Assembly (NCBI GenBank): GCA_964627935.1
Contig: CAZVLB010000005.1
Span: forward strand, 154,411 to 218,410
Origin: JAABVY01 sp964627935
Lineage (GTDB): Bacteria; Zixibacteria; MSB-5A5; JAABVY01
Length of the DNA: 64,000 bases
Direction: 5' to 3'
A program made the position numbers and the translations under genes. Position 1 is the stretch's first letter. The number at the start of each line of letters is the position of its first letter. The notes under the pieces were generated by a model that saw only the letters and a program-made list of their open reading frames with translations, did no database searches and was not told the DNA's origin. Below, one piece after another: positions 9,905 to 19,450 of the stretch.

Positions 9905-11377
9905 ATGCGAAAATTTTACACGGTTACCATTGTACTCCTGATCCTGCTGTTTGCGGGCCAGGCAATGGCTGGCGGATACGCTGTCTCCGGCGTCGGTCTG
10001 CGCGCCCTCTCAATGGGTGGAGCATTTCGCGCAGTAGCGGATGACTGGAGTGCTGCCTTTTACAATCCGGCAGGTCTGGCTTACCTGTACGAAAACCAAT
10101 TTGCGGCAGGTATGGACTTTTACAGCAACAGAGCCAAATTCACACCCGAGGTCACACTCAATGATTATTCAATCGGCTACCTTGACGGGGAGGAACGGGT
10201 GCCGAATGATAAGATAGCCTACACCGGTTTTGCATCAGGTATGTTCCTGGTGCCTATTCTTCAGGATATCACGGTCGGCCTGGCGGTTTTTCAGCCCTAC
10301 GATTACGTCAGCGAATGGGACATATTCCGTCTCAGCCCGGCCTATAACGAGCATGTCGATGACACGATTACATATCCGGTGGTTGAGCCAATGGTCATAT
10401 TCCCGGATCATCAGTACAAGATGAATCTGGATGTGATCGATTTCCATCCCACTGTGGCGGCCGAACTGATCGAGGACAAGTTTGCCATGGGCCTGGGCCT
10501 TTCGATCCGCAAGGGCGACTGGCACAGCACACAGCTTGTCATGGTGCCCAATGAACTGGGCAATATCTACAACGCCCGTCCTTATGATTTCCTGGTCACC
10601 ACCACCGAGTATGAAGCGGCCGGATGGGGCATCGGATTCAACATCGGTATGATCTATCATCTCAATGACCGGCTGACATTCGGCGCCTCCTATCAGAGCA
10701 AGACCACGATTGATTTAAGCGGTGATGCGATTGGTACGCTGTACGCTCCTGGAAATCGTCACCTGGTGGTTTATGCCGATACCGGCTCGGTTGAACAGGA
10801 GCTTTATCAGGGCAACACCTATAGCGCGACTCATGATGCCGATATCGAATGGACTCTCCCGGGAGAACTCGGTTTTGGCCTGAAATACATGTTCAATGAC
10901 AACGTCAAAGGTGCGATTGATTTCGTTTATACATTCTGGTCGGAATACGAAGATATGGAATTCGAGGTCAACAGCACCTCCGGAACGACAACATTCTCGT
11001 TCATTAACGGGCTCTTAATGCCCCAGGGTATGATCAACAACTGGGATGATGCTTTTCGTGTTGCCGCCGGCCTGGAAGGCAAGATCAATGAGCGCTGGAC
11101 ACTGCGTGGCGGTTACAGCTACGATCAGTCACCGATCCCCGATGAAAATGCCATGATCTTCTGGAACAATCCCGGCGACCGGCATCATCTTACCGGCGGC
11201 GTATCATTGTTTGCCGGCGTGTTTGAACTTACCGGAGCGGCCCAGCTGGTGTTTGTGCCGGAAACAGATGTCGCCTCGCTCAATGATTACAATGATGACG
11301 GCATTTTCGATAACCTGAGCGGCGCCTACAACAATGTTCTCTTCGTAACATCCATCGGCTTCACGGTCAGGTTTTAG
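9905..11377 (+). CDS. OmpP1/FadL-family outer membrane protein
   Basis: A 490-residue protein with a signal peptide (hydrophobic core about 7-20, cleavage after AMA at about 22). A classic FadL/OmpP1 opening follows: SGVGLRALSMGGAF...ADDWSAAFYNPAGLAY, here split by one acidic residue. The rest shows alternating beta-strand patterns and ends in an aromatic-terminated strand (FTVRF), as outer-membrane barrels do. The family takes up long-chain fatty acids or aromatic hydrocarbons. The lipoprotein gene downstream begins 12 bp after the stop, so the two are probably one operon. Confidence 0.9.
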   Translation: MRKFYTVTIVLLILLFAGQAMAGGYAVSGVGLRALSMGGAFRAVADDWSAAFYNPAGLAYLYENQFAAGMDFYSNRAKFTPEVTLNDYSIGYLDGEERVPNDKIAYTGFASGMFLVPILQDITVGLAVFQPYDYVSEWDIFRLSPAYNEHVDDTITYPVVEPMVIFPDHQYKMNLDVIDFHPTVAAELIEDKFAMGLGLSIRKGDWHSTQLVMVPNELGNIYNARPYDFLVTTTEYEAAGWGIGFNIGMIYHLNDRLTFGASYQSKTTIDLSGDAIGTLYAPGNRHLVVYADTGSVEQELYQGNTYSATHDADIEWTLPGELGFGLKYMFNDNVKGAIDFVYTFWSEYEDMEFEVNSTSGTTTFSFINGLLMPQGMINNWDDAFRVAAGLEGKINERWTLRGGYSYDQSPIPDENAMIFWNNPGDRHHLTGGVSLFAGVFELTGAAQLVFVPETDVASLNDYNDDGIFDNLSGAYNNVLFVTSIGFTVRF

Positions 11378-11389
11378 GAGGTTAGCATA

Positions 11390-12592
11390 ATGTATAGAAA
11401 AACATGGCTTATATATATGGCATTGCTGATCGCCGGCCTGCTCCTGTGCGGTTGCGGCGAACGGTCCAATGACCCGGCATTCCCCGAAATCAATCCCCGG
11501 GGTACAAACAATGACGGCGTGTTTACATATAAAAGAGCATACAGCACAATAGAGGACCACGCCGGTTATGAGCTCTTTAATTTTACTGAAAGCAAAAACT
11601 TTTTCACCAAGCTGTATACTCCGCCTTCATGGGAGGCCCAGGGACAGCCGTTCCCGATTCTCTATCTGCTGCATGATTTCCGCGGAGATGAGAATTACTA
11701 TGTGGCCCGCATGGTTCAGATTATCGCCGACAGTCTGATACTGGAAGGCGATATCAAGGAATTCTATATTGCCACTGTCGATGTCTCCACCCCGTACGGC
11801 GGAAGCTGGTACAACAATAATGAATTCTATGGCTGGTTTGAAGATATGATCACCGAGGAATGGATTCAGTTTATCGAGGTCGAACTTGACCCGATCCTGA
11901 AGGTCCTCGACAGCCGTGATTCACGCGCCATCGGCGGTTTCGGTATGGGCGGTTATGGCGCATTGAAGCTGGCGGCCATGAGGCCCGACCTGTATGGCTC
12001 CGTTTCGGCCTCCAACCCGGCCGGCAAATTCGACGGCGAGGGCAACCTGCGCGGTCTCATGAGCCTGGTCGATTCGGTCTTTGCCGAACAGCCTTTCGAC
12101 ATGGGTGACCCCAATGCCTTTATGAATGATTTCGATACTTCCGGGTTGTTTACAACCAAGCCATATACACAGCTGTTCTTCTCCATGGCGCAGGCTTTCA
12201 GCCCGCATCCGCTGGATGAAGACGATCCGGATTTCCTGGATTCGACAACTTACCTGCCGTTCTACGGTATCGATCTGCCCTTCGACTATAACGGCAACCC
12301 GTACCAGAATGTCTGGGATAAATGGCTGATGGCCGATCTGGATAATATCATTCCACCGGCGGCCGGTCATTTCGATTCAATCGCCGTATACCTGGAGTAC
12401 AGCGATGAGGATCAGTTCTATTTCGGCGAACAGGCCCAGGCTGTTATGTCGATCTTCGATCAGAACGGCATCATCTACAGCTCGGACAGCTACACCGGCT
12501 ATCCCGGTTATCCGGCCAACAACATGAATTTCATTTATGACAGGCTGGTTGAAATCCTGAAGTTCCATTCCAGAAATCTTCAGGATATGTAA
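11390..12592 (+). CDS. Esterase-fold lipoprotein, catalytic serine replaced
   Basis: A 400-residue protein with a lipoprotein signal peptide (LLLCGCGE, Cys at about 21). It has an alpha/beta-hydrolase domain of the esterase D/putative esterase type: PFPILYLLHDFRG with the HD oxyanion region, then GGFGMGGYGALKLAAMRPDL. The nucleophile elbow normally reads G-x-S-M-G-G; here it is G-F-G-M-G-G, so the expected serine is glycine. The C-terminal part still folds like the family. It may be a non-catalytic binding protein. AGGAGGT lies eight bases before the ATG, and it follows the FadL-like gene closely. Confidence 0.8.
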   Translation: MYRKTWLIYMALLIAGLLLCGCGERSNDPAFPEINPRGTNNDGVFTYKRAYSTIEDHAGYELFNFTESKNFFTKLYTPPSWEAQGQPFPILYLLHDFRGDENYYVARMVQIIADSLILEGDIKEFYIATVDVSTPYGGSWYNNNEFYGWFEDMITEEWIQFIEVELDPILKVLDSRDSRAIGGFGMGGYGALKLAAMRPDLYGSVSASNPAGKFDGEGNLRGLMSLVDSVFAEQPFDMGDPNAFMNDFDTSGLFTTKPYTQLFFSMAQAFSPHPLDEDDPDFLDSTTYLPFYGIDLPFDYNGNPYQNVWDKWLMADLDNIIPPAAGHFDSIAVYLEYSDEDQFYFGEQAQAVMSIFDQNGIIYSSDSYTGYPGYPANNMNFIYDRLVEILKFHSRNLQDM

Positions 12593-12610
12593 ATAGACTA
12601 AATTTAATCA

Positions 12611-12646
12611 GGATGCTGTTCCGCACGGGGCAGCATCCATTTTTTT
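12611..12646 (+). terminator. Rho-independent terminator after the lipoprotein gene
   Basis: Stem GGATGCTG (12611-12618) pairs with CAGCATCC (12631-12638) around a 12-base loop, followed by A and seven T. It ends only four bases before the chosen start of the next gene. Confidence 0.85.
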
Positions 12647-12650
12647 GCTT

Positions 12651-13427
12651 ATGTCGGATAAGGACAAATATGATATTCTTTCCATCGGGGCTCATCCCGA
12701 TGATGTCGAGGTCGGTACCGGAGGCGTATTAATCAAGATGGCCGATTACGGTTATCGCACCGGTCTGATTTATCTGACAGAAGGCGAAATGGGTACCGGC
12801 GGTAATCCGGAAATCCGCGCCCGTGAAGCAAAAAAAGCGGCCGAGCTGATGGGCGCCGATCTCCTGGAAACATTCGACTGGGGCGATACACGCCTGGTCG
12901 ACCGTCCCGAATACCGTTATAAAATTGCCGAGCTTCTGCGCAAATATCGTCCCCAAATCGTGCTGGCCCCCTGGGTTTCCGGCGGGCACGGCAAGCGCCA
13001 GTCACATCCGGATCATCTGGCGGCAGGTCAAATAGTTACCAATTCGATTTATTACGCCACATTCAAGAAACTGCCCATCGAGGGCGAAATTCACACTGTT
13101 ACCGGGCTCTTCCATTATTTTCTGCCGTTTGAGATCGAGCCGACTTTTGTGGTCGATATCACCGATCAGTATGATCGCTGGATGGAATGTCTCAAGGCGC
13201 ATGAGTCGCAGTTCATGAATCCCGAGAAGAGCCGCAATTATATCTGGTCGCTGGAAAACTATGCCCGCTATTTCGGTGCCATGGTGGGAGTTAAATACGG
13301 CCAGGGGTTCCGTATCGGCGAGCCGTTAAATATCCGCGATCCATTCTGCCTGGTGAAAGCATTCGAGGATAAGCCCAACTGCCACTTCGGGAAAAAGCCC
13401 ATAGATATTAAAGATATCAAGTCCTGA
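12651..13427 (+). CDS. bshB1: Bacillithiol biosynthesis deacetylase BshB1
   Basis: A 258-residue PIG-L/LmbE-family deacetylase. It carries the zinc motif AHPDDVE (about 14-20) and the second motif SHPDHLAAG (about 120-128), with LTEGEMGTGG matching BshB1 closely. BshB1 removes acetate from GlcNAc-malate on the way to bacillithiol, a low-molecular-weight thiol. A TTG two codons upstream is also in frame; I chose the ATG at 12651. Neither start has a ribosome site, because a terminator ends directly upstream. bshA and bshC are not in the window. Confidence 0.88.
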   Translation: MSDKDKYDILSIGAHPDDVEVGTGGVLIKMADYGYRTGLIYLTEGEMGTGGNPEIRAREAKKAAELMGADLLETFDWGDTRLVDRPEYRYKIAELLRKYRPQIVLAPWVSGGHGKRQSHPDHLAAGQIVTNSIYYATFKKLPIEGEIHTVTGLFHYFLPFEIEPTFVVDITDQYDRWMECLKAHESQFMNPEKSRNYIWSLENYARYFGAMVGVKYGQGFRIGEPLNIRDPFCLVKAFEDKPNCHFGKKPIDIKDIKS

Positions 13428-13555
13428 ACAGCTATCCCCCAAGCCATGAATAATCTCTGAGCAATTGCGATTCCACCCGTTACAAATTTCCGCCCCGCTG
13501 TCGACACTATTAATGAACGCGGCAGGTTTTTCTGTCACAAAAAGAGTTAGGGTAA

Positions 13556-14077
13556 ATGGAAAACTATCAGGAAATCATCGACACCTCAATCGAGAATTAC
13601 TCGGTTAATTTGCCCTGGGGAATTTATTTCTATAATCCCCTGAGCCATGAACTAAAATGGTACGGTAACCGCAAATCCGATGGCAGATACGAAGAAACCG
13701 AAAAATATCTGTCCGATACGATCCGTGATATCTGTGTTACCGTGCTGCAGGATGAAAAAGTCTACACCGAGACATCACCCTCGGGTATGGTATATATCGC
13801 CGTGCCTTTATTCATCAACGGCAAGGTTTGGTCGGTACTGGCCACATATCTTTGCCTGGGACGGGAGGGAAGCTGGCGCAGGTCATTGAACCGCGGCATC
13901 TCGGTCTCACAGGCGGTTGATCTCCTGGATCAACTGGGATTCATCCTGACCACGCATGAAGAAGTGCGGGTATGGTTCTCCCCGGGGGGCAGGATAACCA
14001 TGCCGGAAACCGAACCGGCCGAGAATATCAAGCCCTCGGTTTCGGCCGAATCGCCGGTTCACCTGAAACCGCTGTAA
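13556..14077 (+). CDS. Hypothetical protein, GAF/PAS-like small domain
   Basis: A 173-residue soluble protein. It alternates predicted strands and helices (WGIYFYNPLSHELKWYG, then VYIAVPLFINGKVWSVLATY), which resembles a small GAF-like ligand domain. It ends in a Pro/Glu-rich tail. No catalytic motif or known family is recognised. AGGG precedes the ATG. It is followed immediately by a strong terminator. Confidence 0.6.
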   Translation: MENYQEIIDTSIENYSVNLPWGIYFYNPLSHELKWYGNRKSDGRYEETEKYLSDTIRDICVTVLQDEKVYTETSPSGMVYIAVPLFINGKVWSVLATYLCLGREGSWRRSLNRGISVSQAVDLLDQLGFILTTHEEVRVWFSPGGRITMPETEPAENIKPSVSAESPVHLKPL

Positions 14078-14084
14078 ATAATAA

Positions 14085-14119
14085 GCCCCGCCGTTTTTAA
14101 CGACGGGGCCTTTTTTTTT
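14085..14119. terminator. Bidirectional Rho-independent terminator
   Basis: Stem GCCCCGCCGTT (14085-14095) pairs with AACGACGGGGC (14099-14109), with one mismatch and a TTT loop, then nine T. It separates converging genes and could end transcription from both sides. Confidence 0.85.
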
Positions 14120-14132
14120 GCGGGCCTATTTT

Positions 14133-17100
14133 TTAATCCAGTTCTTTCATCAATTCATCGACCGCGCGTTTCAACTGCGGATCATCACCCGCAAGTATGT
14201 CTTTCAGCAGATTCTCAACCGTGATATCCGGATAGCGCGGAATCAGTTCCAGGTTCTCGCCATCGGTGGAGTAGCATCCCCATGAGGGCCTGCGGATACG
14301 CGTATCGTCGATTAGATTATATGATGCGGTACCGATCACGCCGCCGGCTGTGCGAGTGCCGACAATCTTGCCCAGACCCAGTTTGCGGTAACCCTCGGCA
14401 AATATCTCCGAGTTCGATCCGGAACCGTTATTCATCAGAAGTATCGATGGTTTCTCAAGCGCCTTGGAACGCATCTTGTTTTCGGAGATCACCGGATAGC
14501 CGACGAAATTGCGGTAGATATACGGTTCCTTGATCAGGATGCCCAGTAGATGCACTGCAATATTTCCGCCGCCATTATAGCGCACATCCAGCACCACTCC
14601 ATCCTTGCCGGCGGTCTGATTGACTATCTCCTGCTTGAATCTCTGCAGATATTCGTTATTCATCCTGCGGATATGAATATAGGCCAGCCGTCCATCGGAC
14701 AAAGAATCGACCATTGAGCGTCTTTGCTCGACCCAGTATTCATAAGCAAGGTCATTGACAGGCGAGATGCTTGTACCTTTTACGGCCGTTGTGAATTCCG
14801 TTCCATCGGGGGAATCGGCCAGCGTGAACACCGTTTTGCGATCCCGTTCACCAACCAGCAACTGGTAGAAATTGATATCATCACTCAGGCGGGTACCATT
14901 GACAGCCTTAATATACTGTCCCGCTCTCATCGGTGGCTCCGCTTTGGCCGCAGGAGAGCCGTTAAGAACCAGCCGGATTTTATAGCGTCCGGTCTGATCC
15001 AGTTCATTCTGATCGATATAAAATCCGTAGTATGCCGAGCTTTCTTCACCCGATGGCCCGCCCTGTTTGGGATAGATATAGATATGCGATGATTTCAGGT
15101 CGCCCATCATCTCCAGGATCACAGTCCGGAATTCATCCTCGGTCTCAAGTTCCTCGATCAACGGGCTGTATTTGGCGCGCATGGCATCCCAGTCGACACC
15201 GTGATGTTCCGGGTCATAATAGTACTGATCGAACATCCACCAGGTCTCATGGAATTTCTGCCGGTTTTCCAGATCGACAACCACATCCATCTCGGCCGTG
15301 AATTTAAGGCTCTCTGTCTTTTTATCCGACAGATTAATCTTCTTGAGGCTGCCGCCCTCGAGGAAATAGGCATGTTTGGAATCGCTGCTCAGCTTAAGGT
15401 CGCTTTTGCCTTTGCCGGAATGTGTCAATTGGGTCAGTTCAATATCGCCTTCCAGGTTGACCGACCAGACCTCCGGCTTGCCCATGATCGAGGCAATAAA
15501 TATTGCCTTCTCGCCATCATGTGTGACCACCGGGTAATTCTGCGAGGATTCCATATTCAGGAGAACTTTGACACGCTTGTGGATATCATCAAAATTGATC
15601 TCAGTAGGTTCAATCTTCGGCTTTTTGTCATCTTTGTCCTTGTCCTCTTCTTCATCTTTCGCGGTTTCAACCAGGATCGAATCCAGTTTATCCTCGGCGA
15701 ATTCAAACGGCTCGTAACTCAGATCGATTTTGAATGTGCCCACATGATCATCACGGCCCCATCGCGAGAAATAGACCAGCTTGCCGTCATCTGAAAAACG
15801 CGGACGATAGCAGTAATCTGTCAGATGGCTGACATTGACCGGCTCCGACTTAAAATCGGTGATATAGATATTGGTTTCGTATGTTTCACCGGCCATTGTA
15901 AATGTCAGGTAGCGCGAATCGGGCGAAAAATCGTATTCAATATGCGGCTCGATAGCAAGGTCGATAAACATCCCCTTGACTGTATCGGTCTCGGCATTCT
16001 GTTGCAGATCATAAAGCACCAGTTGATCCAGCCCGCGATAAAACACCAGCTTGCTTGTATCCGGCGAGCAAAGCGGTTTGGACTCATTGGCGGTATCGTT
16101 TGTGATCCGGCTTTCCTGGCGCTTAGTCAGGTCGTATTTATAAATATCATAGTTGCCGTTGCGATCCGATGAGTAATACAAAGTGCGCGAATCTGCTCCG
16201 AAACAGATATGTTTTTCGCGCTGGGGGGTATTCGTAATTTTGCGCGCAAGTTCCGGTTCCTCGGTCGGGATCAGGAATACCTCGCCCCGAATAATCAGCG
16301 CCGCCAGCTTGTTATCGGGCGAGATATCATATTCCTGGATCTCATCACCGCGATATACCAAATGTTTGACCGGATTTTCCTTCGTATCCGAGGCCAGCGT
16401 AATATTCACCTTGCGCGGATCACCCTGGGCCGGGTCGAAATACCAGATATAGAAATTCTGCTCGAAAACCATCTTTTTCATCTGCGGATCGGAATTGAGC
16501 CATTGCACACCGTCATAGGTAAATGATGTCACCTGGCTTTCGGTGCCGTTTTGAACGTCCAGCTTCCATATATTGGGCAGGCTGTCACGGTTTGCCACGA
16601 AATATATAATCTCATTGTCGGTGTCATAGATCGGCCAGAGCTCATGACCGTCACGCGAGGTAAGACGCTGGATATCCATCTGATCGGCGCTACGGTCAAT
16701 CATCCAAATGTCGGTGTTTTCATCGCCTGCCAGATGAGTCCGCCACCAGCGGGATCGTCCCGCGCCATTGTTGAAAACCAATTTCGAGCCATCAGGAGTG
16801 ATTTTACCGTTGTACTCGGCCTCCCAGAAGCCGCCTGTAATCGAGACCGGCGTTCCGCCCGCGAGAGGCACTTTGTATACATCATAGTAGAAATCGCGAT
16901 ATGAATAGAATATGACAGTATCCCCATCCGGCGTCCAGCCAGTCGGTATATCGGTGCCGGTATAATGTGTTAACCGACGGGGCTCGCCGCCGGTGATCGG
17001 GATGACATACAGGTCGGGGTTTTTATAGCGGTCCGAGGCGAACACGATCATACTGCCGTCGGGCGAAAACTGCGGATGAAAATCATCTGCCGAATGAACT

Positions 17101-17282
17101 GTCAGACGTTCCGCTTCGCCGCCGTTGACAGAAACCATCCACAGATCACCCTTGCAGGAAAAGCATATCGTCGAGCCGTCGGGCGAAAGGGCCGGATGTC
17201 TCAGGTAGGAACGGCTATCCTCCTGGGCCGGGCATGTCGATGCTATCAGAAGCAAAATGATCACTAAAACTGCTTTTTTCAT
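14133..17282 (-). CDS. Tricorn-like S41 peptidase with PD40/TolB beta-propeller
   Basis: A 1049-residue secreted protein. The signal peptide is about residues 1-19 (core VLVIILLLIAS, cleavage near CPAQ). N-terminal WD40-like PD40 blades repeat SPDGSxIxF (about 30-640), a propeller like TolB and tricorn. An acidic linker (about 540-560) is followed by the core domain with a PDZ-like segment (about 760-860) and a C-terminal S41 protease domain. The catalytic region is NGSGSNSE at about 952-959, then TRTAGG. Tricorn-family proteases degrade oligopeptides; here export to the periplasm is implied. It is monocistronic, facing a terminator. Confidence 0.9.
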   Translation of the reverse strand: MKKAVLVIILLLIASTCPAQEDSRSYLRHPALSPDGSTICFSCKGDLWMVSVNGGEAERLTVHSADDFHPQFSPDGSMIVFASDRYKNPDLYVIPITGGEPRRLTHYTGTDIPTGWTPDGDTVIFYSYRDFYYDVYKVPLAGGTPVSITGGFWEAEYNGKITPDGSKLVFNNGAGRSRWWRTHLAGDENTDIWMIDRSADQMDIQRLTSRDGHELWPIYDTDNEIIYFVANRDSLPNIWKLDVQNGTESQVTSFTYDGVQWLNSDPQMKKMVFEQNFYIWYFDPAQGDPRKVNITLASDTKENPVKHLVYRGDEIQEYDISPDNKLAALIIRGEVFLIPTEEPELARKITNTPQREKHICFGADSRTLYYSSDRNGNYDIYKYDLTKRQESRITNDTANESKPLCSPDTSKLVFYRGLDQLVLYDLQQNAETDTVKGMFIDLAIEPHIEYDFSPDSRYLTFTMAGETYETNIYITDFKSEPVNVSHLTDYCYRPRFSDDGKLVYFSRWGRDDHVGTFKIDLSYEPFEFAEDKLDSILVETAKDEEEDKDKDDKKPKIEPTEINFDDIHKRVKVLLNMESSQNYPVVTHDGEKAIFIASIMGKPEVWSVNLEGDIELTQLTHSGKGKSDLKLSSDSKHAYFLEGGSLKKINLSDKKTESLKFTAEMDVVVDLENRQKFHETWWMFDQYYYDPEHHGVDWDAMRAKYSPLIEELETEDEFRTVILEMMGDLKSSHIYIYPKQGGPSGEESSAYYGFYIDQNELDQTGRYKIRLVLNGSPAAKAEPPMRAGQYIKAVNGTRLSDDINFYQLLVGERDRKTVFTLADSPDGTEFTTAVKGTSISPVNDLAYEYWVEQRRSMVDSLSDGRLAYIHIRRMNNEYLQRFKQEIVNQTAGKDGVVLDVRYNGGGNIAVHLLGILIKEPYIYRNFVGYPVISENKMRSKALEKPSILLMNNGSGSNSEIFAEGYRKLGLGKIVGTRTAGGVIGTASYNLIDDTRIRRPSWGCYSTDGENLELIPRYPDITVENLLKDILAGDDPQLKRAVDELMKELD

Positions 17283-17430
17283 GGAGGTCTTCCTTTCGGT
17301 TTGCTATTGAATTCAATAATGGTATACCAAAATCGACTGACTGTCAACCGCATTTACATCAGCTTGGCGTACCTGTATTTTGATTTTTCGCTTGCTTATT
17401 TGTTTGTATCTTGTTTTAAATGCAGTCGTT

Positions 17431-18150
17431 ATGGAAAAGAAATTAAAAGCATACAGGGCGCTGATAACCGGCGCAAGCCGTGGAATCGGCCGGGCCACAG
17501 CAATACTATTCGCAAATCATGGCGCCGAGGTGTTTCTTACCGCTCGGTCTAAGGATGAATTGGATAATCTAAAACAGGACCTCGAAAAACAGGGCCACAA
17601 GGCTCATGTTGTACCGGCTGATCTGGGCAGCGACAGTGATATAAAGGGCATATTCGAATATATCGATTCCCATGGCGCGGCATTGGACTCTGTGGTCAAT
17701 TGCGCCGGCGTGTTTGATCGATCTGAAGTTGAAAAGATCGATCCCGATGATTACGATTTGGTCCAGCGCATAAACTCCCGTGCGCCGCTTCTGATATGCA
17801 AATATGCCATTCCATTGCTGGCAAAATCGGATCATGCCACTATTGTGAATATTTCATCTCTTTCCGGATGTTTCGGTTTGCGCAAATTCCCCGGTCTTGC
17901 GGCCTATAATATCTCCAAGTACGCCCTCTGGGGACTGACCGAAATCCTGGCTGTGGAACTGGAAGACAAGGGTATCCGTGTCAACCAGGTTTCGCCGGGG
18001 GGAGTGGATACGAAAATGTTCGAGCAGGCCTGGCCCTCTGTTGATACACCTGCTTTGAAAGCTGAAGATATTGCCCGCGCAGTGCTTTACCTGGCATCAT
18101 CTGATTCCGATCCCGTCACGGGCGAGAATATCAAAATCCCGGGGAAATAG
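17431..18150 (+). CDS. SDR-family oxidoreductase (first gene of pterin operon)
   Basis: A 239-residue classical short-chain dehydrogenase. It has nucleotide-binding TGASRGIGRA (about 11-20), NCAG (about 88-91), and catalytic Tyr and Lys in YNISK (about 159-163). An upstream in-frame TTG would add 17 hydrophobic residues, but the ATG at 17431 starts at the usual place. The stop codon directly abuts the next start, so it heads a five-gene transcript. By context it may reduce a pterin side chain as sepiapterin reductase does; this is inference. Confidence 0.85.
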   Translation: MEKKLKAYRALITGASRGIGRATAILFANHGAEVFLTARSKDELDNLKQDLEKQGHKAHVVPADLGSDSDIKGIFEYIDSHGAALDSVVNCAGVFDRSEVEKIDPDDYDLVQRINSRAPLLICKYAIPLLAKSDHATIVNISSLSGCFGLRKFPGLAAYNISKYALWGLTEILAVELEDKGIRVNQVSPGGVDTKMFEQAWPSVDTPALKAEDIARAVLYLASSDSDPVTGENIKIPGK

Positions 18151-19029
18151 ATGCCTGAATCGGTCGACTGGTCGCGCGCCTATAAATTCCGAGGCGACGA
18201 TAAATACCTTAACCTGTCCGTAATATGGATATTTTACTACCCGTTGGCTTTCAGGCTCTTTTATTACCTCGGCTTCAACCCACTAATGATCCTGAGCCTG
18301 GCAATTATCCTGGGGCTGGCATCGGCAGGACTTATACTGGCCGGCAATTTTATTATCGCCGCGATTTTGCTTCATTTGCGGGATATATGTGACGCCTCCG
18401 ATGGTTCTGTTGCACGTTTGACAGGCAAAATTACCCGGATCGGAAGATTTATGGACTCTCTGGGCGATATGTTTGTTCTGACATGCATAATTGCCTCGAT
18501 TGCATATCGCGCCTACGATCTTTCAGGAGAAACCGGATACATTTTCATGGGTATACTGACATGGTTCTCGCTATTCATGCAATGCTCCTATTTCAATTAC
18601 TACCAGCTCAAATATGGTGAAATGCTGGAAAGCAGGCACCTGGCCGCCAAACCCGATGAAAGCGGTGTAAAGGAAGATGAAAAAGGGGCATTGAAAGCCT
18701 TGCATTATATATATCTGATCATGTATGGCTGGCAGGATGTTGTGGTTCGCAAAATTGACGAGATTTCGATCAGTATTCTCGAACAATATCCCGGTTTTGA
18801 CAGGCAAAAATGGTATACCGACAAAGTTTTCCTGACATTAAACTCACTGCTTAGTTTCGGTACGCATATCTTTGTGTTCGTGATTTGCCTGCTTTTGGGA
18901 AACCCTGCGCTGTCATTGACTATTATAGCATTTGCGTTTAACTTGTACTTTTTGATCATAATGGCCGCCCGGCTGACATATTACAAGATTTATCTGGCGG
19001 GCAGGCAGATGCAGAAACAGGCAGGATGA
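18151..19029 (+). CDS. CDP-alcohol phosphatidyltransferase family membrane protein
   Basis: A 292-residue polytopic membrane protein. The full family motif DxxDGxxARx8GxxxDxxxD is present: DASDGSVAR, then G-R-F-M-D-S-L-G-D (about 87-113). These residues bind CDP and two metal ions in enzymes that move a phospho-alcohol between CDP and an acceptor. About six hydrophobic segments are seen, plus a charged insertion at about 165-185. It sits between an SDR and QueD/PTPS genes with no gap, an unusual partner for a phospholipid enzyme. The acceptor is unknown. Confidence 0.88.
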   Translation: MPESVDWSRAYKFRGDDKYLNLSVIWIFYYPLAFRLFYYLGFNPLMILSLAIILGLASAGLILAGNFIIAAILLHLRDICDASDGSVARLTGKITRIGRFMDSLGDMFVLTCIIASIAYRAYDLSGETGYIFMGILTWFSLFMQCSYFNYYQLKYGEMLESRHLAAKPDESGVKEDEKGALKALHYIYLIMYGWQDVVVRKIDEISISILEQYPGFDRQKWYTDKVFLTLNSLLSFGTHIFVFVICLLLGNPALSLTIIAFAFNLYFLIIMAARLTYYKIYLAGRQMQKQAG

Positions 19030-19033
19030 TGAA

Positions 19034-19444
19034 ATGAAACTGACGATAACCAGGAAAACAAGGTTCACGGCCGGTCACAGGCTGTTTAATCCACAGCTTT
19101 CCGAAGAGGACAACCTGCGTATTTTCGGGCCATGTTCCAATCCGCATGGCCATGGGCACAATTATGTACTGGAAGTTACGGTCACCGGCGAACTTGACCC
19201 GGAAACAGGCATGATCATGAATCTCAAGGACTTAAAGAAGATAGTCAATGAGCATATCGTTTCCAAATGCGATCATCACAATTTCAATGTTGATGTCGAT
19301 TTCACACGCGGAATCATCCCGACCGCGGAAAACCTTGCGCGACGGATATTTGAGGTACTGGATGAAAAGCTCCCCAATGGAACACTGGAGCGGGTAAAGC
19401 TGTTCGAGACTGAGAACAACATTGCAGTTGCAGAAAGAGAGTGA
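19034..19444 (+). CDS. 6-carboxytetrahydropterin/6-pyruvoyltetrahydropterin synthase (QueD/PTPS)
   Basis: A 136-residue T-fold enzyme. Zinc ligands are seen at TAGHR (His about 15) and in HGHGHNY (about 39-45). The catalytic Cys lies four residues before the first HGH (CSNPHGH), the C-x3-HGH pattern of QueD and PTPS-I proteins. The C-terminal VKLFETENNIA is also typical. It acts on dihydroneopterin triphosphate. No queC, queE or queF is nearby, so a biopterin-like product is as plausible as queuosine. The FolE2 gene starts six bases after its stop. Confidence 0.9.
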   Translation: MKLTITRKTRFTAGHRLFNPQLSEEDNLRIFGPCSNPHGHGHNYVLEVTVTGELDPETGMIMNLKDLKKIVNEHIVSKCDHHNFNVDVDFTRGIIPTAENLARRIFEVLDEKLPNGTLERVKLFETENNIAVAERE

Positions 19445-19450
19445 TAAGAA

